NCBI GenBank assembly: GCA_964437365.1
Contig: CAYTGM010000040.1
Location: forward strand, 1 to 20,581
Reading direction: 5' to 3'
Origin: CAYTGM01 sp964437365
GTDB lineage: Bacteria > Sumerlaeota > Sumerlaeia > SLMS01
Length of the DNA: 20,581 nucleotides
A program made the translations under genes and the position numbers. A model generated the notes under the pieces. The model saw only the letters and a program-made list of their open reading frames with translations. It was not told the DNA's origin and did not search any database. Below, in pieces: positions 7,491-14,954 of the stretch (position 1 is its first letter; each line of letters starts with the position of its first letter).

Positions 7491-10255
7491 AATTAAAAAG
7501 TATCCTGAAGATGCAGTCATCCAATGCCCTTTCAAACCTTGAACAGCATTGGGGAATTACACCAGCGGATATATCAAGTGCTGACACGGAAGAAGAAAAA
7601 CAAGATATCCTTGTATCGAATCTGTATCAGCGCCTTCAAAATAGAGGACTGTGGGAGACCGTTACAAGTCAGCTCAGTCAAGACGAGATGAACCTTGTCA
7701 ACTTTCTTGCCATCCATGGCGGTGACCTCGAAAGACGAGAACTCGCTATCAGGTTTATGGATGGTGACGAAAAAGCTCTCGACGAAATGGTTGAGAGACT
7801 TTCTAAAGTTGGAATCGTTTTCTATGACTCAGTACCCGATATATCAGAAGAATTGATCCTCGCTGGAATCCCGGAACCCTTTCTCCGGTATATAGACCTG
7901 CCTTCCTTCTGGGAAGGATACCTTGGAAACTTCCTCAAAGAGAAAAGTAACAATGAACTCAAGCATATAGCGACTCAGGGACTAAAGGTAACACCTGAGT
8001 CAGCCAATAAGAACTATCTCATCTGGCTGATCAGAAAGAACCTTCTTGATCCAAAGTTTCTGAGAGCATATCTGGAACGGCTAGCTCCGGGCTCAGATCA
8101 GGTTATAGATATTCTTCTCGACCGAAAAGGAATCTGCGTCTATCGTGACCTTCTCGAACTTAACGTTCAGAAAAGATACGACCATTCACGGGGTGATGCT
8201 ATTCAATGGTTACTTGCATCCAGTGGTTTACTGTTCGTTGCAAGCGCAGGCGGAAACAAATATAACAATCTGCTAATGATTCCGAGAGATATCACCTATA
8301 TACTTCAGAATCATTTCAAAGCAGATGCTCGTACTTTTTCTGAGCTGGATTCACTCACATTAATCAAGAAAGAAGACGCCCCCTCCGTTGTTATGGATAA
8401 CAGCAATACCCTGTTAAGGGATATCGTTGTATTCTGTAATTACATGGATCGTCATCCTGTCAAAGTCTTATCCAATGGAGGAATTGGTAAGAATGACCTG
8501 AAAAAGGTCCTTCCTGAACTCAGCCGGTTCAAGTCCATCAAGTATGCGGAGTTCATCTGTCTCTTCGTCCTCAAGAGAAAGTTCCTTGTCTCAACGGGCG
8601 AGTCTTATCGCGTCTCCCATGCTTTCCTCAAATGGCTTGAAGACTCACATGAAGCATATAGCGATATACTGAGCTGGTGGCTTAAGACAACCGACTGGCA
8701 CGAAGAATTCATCGAAGGGAACCTTCTCCACACGGACCCGACACCAACAGGCTTAACCGCCATCGCCTCTTTCAGAAGAACGGTGCTTGAAACCCTCAAC
8801 GAAATGCCAAGAAACCAATGGTGCAACTTCGATACGTTCCTCGAGGAAACGCTGCCAAAAATCGAACAGGAAATTCCGAACAGGAGTGAACCTCTCAGCT
8901 ACGATAAGAATACAAGAGCGAATTACCTTGTGGTCGAATCAATTGTTGCTGAGTGCCTGCAATGGCTTGGCATTTTCGCCATAGGATTGAAATCGGAGAA
9001 AGAAGCCGAGTATATCGGCCAACGCGTTGGCGACGGAAAGGTGATGAAGGCAAGAGGGGGAAGCCGAGGCCGACCCCGCAAACAACCCGAGGTTAAGTTT
9101 ACATTTCGTTTTACAGATCTCGGGCGATATGTCTTCGAACGCCATCCTGAGCACTGGAAAGAACTCTTCAAGCAGGACGCTGAGGATTCAGTCCCGCCAA
9201 TGAAGTGCGATGCTGAACAATGTATCATCCAGCCGACCCACGAGGTGATCGTTCCTCCTGACCTTAATTTGAGAACCTTCTATCATCTCAATGAAGTTGC
9301 AGAAATCAAGTCCATTGATGTGATGTCTATACTGACGATCACTCGTTCAAGTATTCGCGAGGGTCTTGATCACGGCCTCCGGGGTGAAGAGATTCTCGAT
9401 TTCCTGCAAAAGGGGTCTCAAACTCCTCTGCCCAACTCTTTGGAGCAACTTATCAAAGATTGCGCAGACAAGCACGGTGAAGTGAACATGGGCTTTGCCG
9501 GTGGCTATATTGTCATTGATGACGAAGCACTACTCGAGCAGGTTAAGGCGAACAAGAAGATCGCCAACAATATCAAAGATATCATCGACAATAGGCTTGT
9601 GCTGTTGAACGCCGATGTCGATGTCAAACGACTCGCCCGAGAACTACAGAAAATTGGCTTTATGCCGAGGCTAGGCAGTGAGCATGTCCATCAGAAAGAT
9701 GATGAACTTTTTCACCTCTCTCTTACAAGAGAGGACATGTATACACTTATTGCTGCTGTCCGCTATTCTCTTGAATGTAAGGATAGTAAAGGCCATTCAG
9801 TATCGGAAGAACGCCTTGTTCCTCTATTGGAAAGACTCAAGCCAGACCCAAGAACTTTTGCGGTCCTTAATGATCTTGCCGACCCCCTCGTCAATACATG
9901 GCTTAAAACCACGCAGCAAACCGTTGCACAAGAACTTGAGAAAGTTAATGCAAACTACGAAACACAAATCAAAAAGATTGTATCAACAGCAATCCCAAGA
10001 GGCGTGTCGAAACACAACTTCGATGGACCCAACCCCGCTGAAGAGATTGACGACATCGAGAACATGCTCGAGTTCGCTGTTGAGCATGAGTTCGAAGTCG
10101 AGATTCTTTATGTTAATCGTAAGCGAGATGAAGTCAGCGAAATCGTCTCGCCAGAAAAAGTTGAGCGAGAACGACTTCTTGGACGATGCAAGTCCAGAAA
10201 CAATGATCTTGCAGTATACAAAATCGACCGAATACTCAGCAGCAAACTCCTTTAA
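7487..10255 (+). CDS. Helicase-associated (XPB partner) protein with AT-hook and WYL-like C-terminus
   Basis: Large protein of the family annotated as helicase-associated domain / XPB-Ssl2-like N-terminal domain protein. It is the same type of gene that lies next to the XPB gene in Mycobacterium tuberculosis (recalled as Rv0862c beside Rv0861c). It has no Walker motifs and is not itself a helicase. Visible parts are an N-terminal alpha-helical, winged-helix-like region (about 50-120), a long helical middle, an AT-hook-like RGRPRK (527-532) in a Gly/Arg-rich linker, the XPB-associated domain starting near IIQPTHEVIVPP (580-591) and running to about 725, a coiled-coil-like stretch (about 805-832), and a C-terminal region (about 853-918) resembling a WYL domain, with LEFAVEHEFEVEILYVN and ending YKIDRILSS. 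It probably works with XPB as DNA-binding scaffold, loader or regulator. The gap from the XPB stop is 24 bases, and RNase PH follows 26 bases downstream. Confidence 0.85.
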   Translation: MKLKSILKMQSSNALSNLEQHWGITPADISSADTEEEKQDILVSNLYQRLQNRGLWETVTSQLSQDEMNLVNFLAIHGGDLERRELAIRFMDGDEKALDEMVERLSKVGIVFYDSVPDISEELILAGIPEPFLRYIDLPSFWEGYLGNFLKEKSNNELKHIATQGLKVTPESANKNYLIWLIRKNLLDPKFLRAYLERLAPGSDQVIDILLDRKGICVYRDLLELNVQKRYDHSRGDAIQWLLASSGLLFVASAGGNKYNNLLMIPRDITYILQNHFKADARTFSELDSLTLIKKEDAPSVVMDNSNTLLRDIVVFCNYMDRHPVKVLSNGGIGKNDLKKVLPELSRFKSIKYAEFICLFVLKRKFLVSTGESYRVSHAFLKWLEDSHEAYSDILSWWLKTTDWHEEFIEGNLLHTDPTPTGLTAIASFRRTVLETLNEMPRNQWCNFDTFLEETLPKIEQEIPNRSEPLSYDKNTRANYLVVESIVAECLQWLGIFAIGLKSEKEAEYIGQRVGDGKVMKARGGSRGRPRKQPEVKFTFRFTDLGRYVFERHPEHWKELFKQDAEDSVPPMKCDAEQCIIQPTHEVIVPPDLNLRTFYHLNEVAEIKSIDVMSILTITRSSIREGLDHGLRGEEILDFLQKGSQTPLPNSLEQLIKDCADKHGEVNMGFAGGYIVIDDEALLEQVKANKKIANNIKDIIDNRLVLLNADVDVKRLARELQKIGFMPRLGSEHVHQKDDELFHLSLTREDMYTLIAAVRYSLECKDSKGHSVSEERLVPLLERLKPDPRTFAVLNDLADPLVNTWLKTTQQTVAQELEKVNANYETQIKKIVSTAIPRGVSKHNFDGPNPAEEIDDIENMLEFAVEHEFEVEILYVNRKRDEVSEIVSPEKVERERLLGRCKSRNNDLAVYKIDRILSSKLL

Positions 10256-10281
10256 ATCAAACACTGGAAAATTAGATATTA

Positions 10282-11022
10282 ATGCGTATAGACAATCGTA
10301 ACCCTGAAGACCTCCGTAAAGTAACCATCACCCCAGACTACCTTCGATTTGCAGAAGGTAGTGTTCTGATAGAATGGGGCAAAAACAAAATCCTTTGTGC
10401 CGCAACTGTTGAGCAAAAAGTCCCTCCCTACCTGATCGGTTCAGGACAGGGTTGGGTCACCGCAGAATATGCCATGCTCCCCCGCAGCGCAAAACAGCGC
10501 ATTCAACGCGACAGCAAGAAAGGCAAACCAAACAGCCGTGGTATTGAAATATCACGACTCATTGGTCGCTCACTTCGTTCTATTGTCGATTTGAAAGCTC
10601 TGGGAGAAAGAACAATCCTCATTGACTGCGATGTTATTGAATCAGACGGCGGAACTCGAACAGCTTCGATAACGGGCTCCTTTGTAGCACTACTTCTCGC
10701 GCTGAAGAGAATGAGAGAAGAGCAGCAGGTTGCGCAGAAGGCTGTCCTCATTAAGGACTATCTTGCCGCAGTGAGTGTTGGAGTTGTTGAGGGCAAACCT
10801 GTCCTGGACCTTAATTACCTGGAAGACTCAACAGCCGAGACTGACATGAATGTAGTTATGACAGCTGGCGGAAAATATGTAGAAATTCAAGGAACCGCAG
10901 AACAGGACCCCTTCTCTGCTGACGAGCTTCAGGAAATGCTTTCTCTTGCATATACAGGAGTAAAAAGTTTGGTGGAAATACAGAAAAGCATCATTACTCT
11001 TGATCAGGTCAATGCTACATGA
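10282..11022 (+). CDS. rph: Ribonuclease PH
   Basis: Phosphorolytic 3'-5' exoribonuclease that trims tRNA 3' ends and helps degrade structured RNA; it forms hexameric rings in the cytoplasm. At 246 residues it has the normal length. Family blocks seen: GWVTAEYAMLPRSA (57-70), SRG with R86, EISRLIGRSLRS (89-100), DCDVIESDGGTRTASITGS with the phosphate-binding GGTRT (123-127), and LEDSTAETDMNVVMT (180-194) carrying the acidic residues D182 and D188 expected to bind metal. ATG 10282 has only a weak upstream signal (no clear GGAG), so translation may depend on coupling to the gene before it, 26 bases away. The stop overlaps the next start by four bases (ATGA at 11019-11022). The common partner rdgB is not adjacent. 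Confidence 0.96.
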   Translation: MRIDNRNPEDLRKVTITPDYLRFAEGSVLIEWGKNKILCAATVEQKVPPYLIGSGQGWVTAEYAMLPRSAKQRIQRDSKKGKPNSRGIEISRLIGRSLRSIVDLKALGERTILIDCDVIESDGGTRTASITGSFVALLLALKRMREEQQVAQKAVLIKDYLAAVSVGVVEGKPVLDLNYLEDSTAETDMNVVMTAGGKYVEIQGTAEQDPFSADELQEMLSLAYTGVKSLVEIQKSIITLDQVNAT

Positions 11023-11894
11023 ATGACACCATCGGTTTCATCGGTCTTGGTGTGATGGGTTATTCTATGGCGCGGAATATTCTTAAAGAAACCGGCCAGC
11101 TTTACATCTGGAACAGGACTGCGTCAAAGTGCGAAGAGCTTGTTGCAGAAGGCGCTATACAATGCGACTCGCCGGAAGAGCTTGCAAAAAAGTGTTCAAT
11201 GATATGTATCTGCGTTTCTGATACGCCCGATGTCGAGTCGGTTCTCACTTCTGAACGAGGCCTTCTTCAAGGACTTCAAAAGGGTTCACTGGTCATTGAT
11301 TTCTCCACGATATCTGCAGAGGAAACACGACGATTTTCCAAACTCGTTGATGAGAAGGAAGCAGCCTGGCTTGATGCACCAGTCAGTGGTGGTGACATCG
11401 GTGCCCGGGAAGGAACGCTATCCATCATGGTTGGGGGGAGTCAGGCTGATTTTGACCGAGCCTCAACCGTCTTCAAGATCGTCGGAAAGAACTTCATGTT
11501 GATGGGCCCCTCCGGTTCAGGACAACTGACGAAACTCGCCAACCAGATCGCCGTCGCAGGAACACTAGCTTCGATGTCTGAGATGATGGTCTTTGCCAAA
11601 GCGAACGGAATGGATGTGGAGAAAGTCGTTCAGGTTGTCGGTAATGGTGCCGCTGGAAGCTGGTCACTTCAAAATTATGGTCCTCGTGTCCTCGATGACA
11701 ACTTCGCCCCCGGCTTTTCGATCGAACTCATGTCTAAAGACTACCGTTTGGTAGAGGAAGCCATGAACAAAGTGAATGTCTCACTCCCAACGGCCGAGCG
11801 GTTCATTTCTCTTTATCGTGAAATGGTCGATGAAGGACTCAGTCATGAAGGTGTTCACGCTGTCATCAAGAAGCATGGTTGGCAAAAAGATTAA
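11019..11894 (+). CDS. NAD(P)-dependent beta-hydroxyacid dehydrogenase (3-hydroxyisobutyrate dehydrogenase / tartronate semialdehyde reductase family)
   Basis: Cytosolic oxidoreductase interconverting a beta-hydroxyacid and the corresponding semialdehyde. The Rossmann fingerprint GLGVMG (9-14) starts the protein. The substrate-binding block DAPVSGG (119-125) and the catalytic lysine K172 in TKLANQ, with N175, are in the expected places, and K240 in the SKD motif of the helical C-terminal domain is conserved. Its 291 residues match the family. Exact substrate cannot be read: 3-hydroxyisobutyrate, tartronate semialdehyde, succinic semialdehyde or glyoxylate are all handled by close relatives. 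It overlaps rph by four bases, so it is translationally coupled to it, although no functional link is obvious. The opposite-strand aldehyde dehydrogenase and aminotransferase also deal with semialdehydes, which may be coincidence. Confidence 0.88.
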   Translation: MNDTIGFIGLGVMGYSMARNILKETGQLYIWNRTASKCEELVAEGAIQCDSPEELAKKCSMICICVSDTPDVESVLTSERGLLQGLQKGSLVIDFSTISAEETRRFSKLVDEKEAAWLDAPVSGGDIGAREGTLSIMVGGSQADFDRASTVFKIVGKNFMLMGPSGSGQLTKLANQIAVAGTLASMSEMMVFAKANGMDVEKVVQVVGNGAAGSWSLQNYGPRVLDDNFAPGFSIELMSKDYRLVEEAMNKVNVSLPTAERFISLYREMVDEGLSHEGVHAVIKKHGWQKD

Positions 11895-11992
11895 CCTCTG
11901 GGTTGACTCCTTATAAGATGAAAAGAAGAACGTCTGAGGCTGTTGTCCAACTCTGAGAGCGCAGTCCAGAGACAGACCAAATCACGACTGAA

Positions 11993-13486
11993 ATGCATAC
12001 TCACAAACCGATGTCTTCAACACTCAATCACTCGTTACCTCTAGGCTCGCCGATCCCTGATTCACCTCATGCATGTTCGGTATCATTGCCCCAATGGAGA
12101 GATGTGGTTGGTTATGAGGAGAAGGACCCACGAGTTATAGACGCATTGAAAGCTGGTTACCCTCGGTTTGTTGTTCCACCGATCGTTGAAAAGGTTATTA
12201 AACAGATAAGAGAGAACCTGGCCCGAGATGATCGCGCTGTGATGGTCTTCCCCTCCGCAAGTGCAGCCCGACGCTGCTCTGAGTTCATTGCCCAGGAAAT
12301 GACAGGAAGAGCAGGTATCACTATCTCTGAGCATCCTTCGGGTGAAGCGTACTACCTTGAATACCCAATAGAGAAGGATCAGCGGGCACGGAAGTACTGG
12401 CAGCATACCGGCGAGATCGTCTCGTCTCGATTAGCCTCCCGCCTTCTCAAACCAGAGAGCAGTACAGGAAGCGAACACTCCCTCGAACAATTACAAATCA
12501 GAATCGCAGATCTATACAAAACAGAGAAAAACAAAGTCTTTCTTCACCCGAGTGGTATGGCTTCGCTCTATCATATCCACAGAACCCTCTTGAACATAGA
12601 CAAGACTCGAGCGACCGCTCAGTTCGGCTTTGCCTATGTGGACACCGTCAAAATCCAGGAAACCTTCGGAAATCGCTTCCATGCCTTTAGTAAGAGCTCG
12701 GATATACAGTATGAGGAGCTTCTGGAGCTCATAAAGAGCGGCCAGCTATCGGCAATCTTTACAGAGTTCCCTACGAATCCTCTGCTCACAACAATTCCCC
12801 TGCATGAGCTTTACCCAATTTGTCGCGAGAATAAGGTCGCGCTCATTGTCGATGACACCCTTTCCACCTGCGTTAATGCAAGGCTACTGGACTCCTGTGA
12901 TTTCATCGTAAACAGCCTCACGAAATACTTCTCTGGAACAGGAGAAGTGATGGGAGGTGCTTTGATAGCCAACCCTGATTCAGTACGCGTCGAAGAGATG
13001 CTGGAAAAGCTGACTGCATTTCACGACACGAAACTCTATCATGAGGATGCAGCCGTTCTACTGAAAAACTCTGAGGATTTTGAAGAGCGGATACTTCAGG
13101 TAAATGCGAACGCCGAGGCTGTAGCAGATTTCCTTTCAGAACACCCTCTCGTCGAGAGCATTTACTATCCTAAGTTTATTTGTACAGATTCCTATGTGGA
13201 GTATAGACAGGAAGGTGGTGGCTTCGGCGGTCTGATGTCCATCGTTCTAAAGGATCCAGAGAACAATTCCGAACCTTTCTTCGATGCACTTGATGTCGCT
13301 AAAGGACCGAGCCTGGGTACGAACTTTACGCTCGCATGCCCCTATACGCTTCTGGCGCACTACGATGAATTAGACTGGGCTGAAGAGCAGGGAGTTTCCA
13401 GATATCTGATGCGTATATCCATAGGATTGGAAAGCAGCCAGGAACTGATCAGCAAGTTCGAGGCTGCCTTTGCTAAGATTTCCTGA
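11993..13486 (+). CDS. Cystathionine gamma-synthase-like PLP enzyme of the fungal (long N-terminus) type
   Basis: PLP-dependent Cys/Met metabolism enzyme, probably forming cystathionine or homocysteine from an activated homoserine, or doing the related elimination. The catalytic lysine is K311 in NSLTKYFSGTGEVMGG; the PLP-contacting aspartate lies in IVDDTLST (285-292), and the TNP loop is at 261-263. Compared with the usual ~390-residue bacterial MetB it is about 100 residues longer at the N-terminus. That part contains SVSLPQWRDVVGYEE (29-43) and GYPRF (55-59), a pattern I know from fungal cystathionine gamma-synthases, as is the TKYFSG...VMGG form of the lysine motif. ATG 11993 has no strong Shine-Dalgarno, and M7 (12011) is an alternative start. 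It is preceded by a 98-base gap and ends directly against the converging aldehyde dehydrogenase gene. Confidence 0.82.
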   Translation: MHTHKPMSSTLNHSLPLGSPIPDSPHACSVSLPQWRDVVGYEEKDPRVIDALKAGYPRFVVPPIVEKVIKQIRENLARDDRAVMVFPSASAARRCSEFIAQEMTGRAGITISEHPSGEAYYLEYPIEKDQRARKYWQHTGEIVSSRLASRLLKPESSTGSEHSLEQLQIRIADLYKTEKNKVFLHPSGMASLYHIHRTLLNIDKTRATAQFGFAYVDTVKIQETFGNRFHAFSKSSDIQYEELLELIKSGQLSAIFTEFPTNPLLTTIPLHELYPICRENKVALIVDDTLSTCVNARLLDSCDFIVNSLTKYFSGTGEVMGGALIANPDSVRVEEMLEKLTAFHDTKLYHEDAAVLLKNSEDFEERILQVNANAEAVADFLSEHPLVESIYYPKFICTDSYVEYRQEGGGFGGLMSIVLKDPENNSEPFFDALDVAKGPSLGTNFTLACPYTLLAHYDELDWAEEQGVSRYLMRISIGLESSQELISKFEAAFAKIS

Positions 13487-14926
13487 TTAAAGCCCGCCAA
13501 TACCGACAAGCTTCGGTTCGAGATATTCTTCCAGGCCTTCCTGGCCACACTCTGCTCCAATTCCGCTTTGCTTCCAACCCGGGAACGGACCTTCTATCGT
13601 AGAAATCGACCAGTCATTCACGGCGATCATTCCGAACTCAAGGCCTTCATAGGCTCTAATCGCCGTCTTCATATCCTTTGTAAAGACATAAGCTGCGAGT
13701 CCGTACTCGGTGTCATTCGCGTAGCTTAAAACCTCATCCACATCTGCAAAGTCTGTAACAGGCATAACCGGACCGAAGATTTCCTCACGGTAAAGAGAGT
13801 TGTCTGGCTTCACGCCACTAACCACTGTAGGTTCATAGAAGTATCCCTTTTGCAAATCCTTTGGCCTTGAACCACCAGTCTCAACTTTTCCTCCCTGACC
13901 GGCTGAAGTCTTTACAAGCTCCTCGACGCGGTCTCTCTGTATAGCATTAATCAATGGTCCAACCTGAGTCTCTGGATCCGACCCAAGACCAACTTTCAGG
14001 TTCTGCATCTGGGGTACAACAGTCTCCAGAAACTGATCTCTAACCTTCTCATGCAGGAGAAATCGCTGGGGCGATATACAAACCTGACCAACGTTTCGAC
14101 ATTTCGCCATCGCAAGGTTCTCCGTCACGAGTTTCATGTCTGCATCAGGGAAAATCAAAACAGGAGCATTCCCGCCGCACTCAAGTGACAGACGAGTCAT
14201 CGTTTTCGACGCTCCATCCATCAATAAACGACCTACCCGCGTGCTTCCGGTAAAGTGAACCTTTCGGCATTCCTTATGGTTCAGCATTTCCTGTCCCATG
14301 GGCCCTGGCTCGCCGTTTACAAGATTCATCACGCCAGCAGGCATTCCCGCTTCTTCCATCAGATTGACCAGCATCATCGCCGAAAGAGGTGTATACTCTG
14401 AGGGTCGTGCAACAACAGTGCATCCCGCAGCGAGAGCAGCCGCCCAGGCTCTGGAGGTATTATATGCAGGAAAGTTCCAGGCTGTGATTGTACCCACAAC
14501 CCCCAGAGGCTGTTTGAGAACCATCAACCTCTTACCTGGTTTCCGTGAGGGAATGGTCCGACCGTAGGCTCTCTTCCCTTCTTCCGCAAACCACTCGAAG
14601 AGCAGGGCCGCCGCGATCAGATCACCTTTTGCGTCCGCGATCGGCTTTCCGCTTTCTGCGATATTATAGGGGAACATTTCATCAAGGCGTTCTTTAATGA
14701 GGTTTGAAGTCTTCATGAGTACCTCAGCTCTTTCGTAAGCAGTCTTATGAGACCACTCCGGAAAAGCTTTGCTTGCTGCGTCTATTGCAGCTTTGCAGTC
14801 GTCACCATTCCCAAAGGGAACCGTCTCGACGACTTCTTCTGTGCCTGGATTGATGACATCCCAGGTTTTACCATTCGATGCATCGACCCACTCACCGCCT
14901 ATATACTGTTTAAACTTAAAGGTCAT
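13487..14926 (-). CDS. NAD(P)-dependent aldehyde dehydrogenase (succinate-semialdehyde dehydrogenase-like)
   Basis: Oxidises an aldehyde to the acid with NAD(P)+. Its 479 residues are normal for the superfamily. Active-site elements: N151 in WNFP, the general base E249 in LECGG, the nucleophile C283 in GQVC, and E382 in EEIFGPV. The usual lysine of the KPSE motif that contacts the cofactor ribose is an arginine here (R174 in ARPSEYTP). ATG 14926 is well supported by a ggagaag Shine-Dalgarno about seven bases upstream. It is the last gene of a minus-strand cluster behind the amidohydrolase (28-base gap) and the GabT-like aminotransferase, so its substrate is likely the semialdehyde made by that transaminase. 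Its stop codon abuts the stop of the opposite gene with no intervening base. Betaine- or other aldehyde specificity cannot be excluded. Confidence 0.92.
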   Translation of the reverse strand: MTFKFKQYIGGEWVDASNGKTWDVINPGTEEVVETVPFGNGDDCKAAIDAASKAFPEWSHKTAYERAEVLMKTSNLIKERLDEMFPYNIAESGKPIADAKGDLIAAALLFEWFAEEGKRAYGRTIPSRKPGKRLMVLKQPLGVVGTITAWNFPAYNTSRAWAAALAAGCTVVARPSEYTPLSAMMLVNLMEEAGMPAGVMNLVNGEPGPMGQEMLNHKECRKVHFTGSTRVGRLLMDGASKTMTRLSLECGGNAPVLIFPDADMKLVTENLAMAKCRNVGQVCISPQRFLLHEKVRDQFLETVVPQMQNLKVGLGSDPETQVGPLINAIQRDRVEELVKTSAGQGGKVETGGSRPKDLQKGYFYEPTVVSGVKPDNSLYREEIFGPVMPVTDFADVDEVLSYANDTEYGLAAYVFTKDMKTAIRAYEGLEFGMIAVNDWSISTIEGPFPGWKQSGIGAECGQEGLEEYLEPKLVGIGGL

Positions 14927-14954
14927 GAGACTCTTCTCCGCATATGAAATACTC

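Noticed and set aside
9678..10301. 207-codon plus-strand ORF
   Set aside because: It lies in another frame of the 922-residue partner gene, overlaps the rph start, and its Ser/Lys/Thr-rich composition looks like out-of-frame translation.
11895..11992. SAM-type riboswitch upstream of the cystathionine gamma-synthase gene
   Set aside because: The 98-base leader shows no recognisable SAM-I or SAM-II core and no terminator stem, so I found no support.
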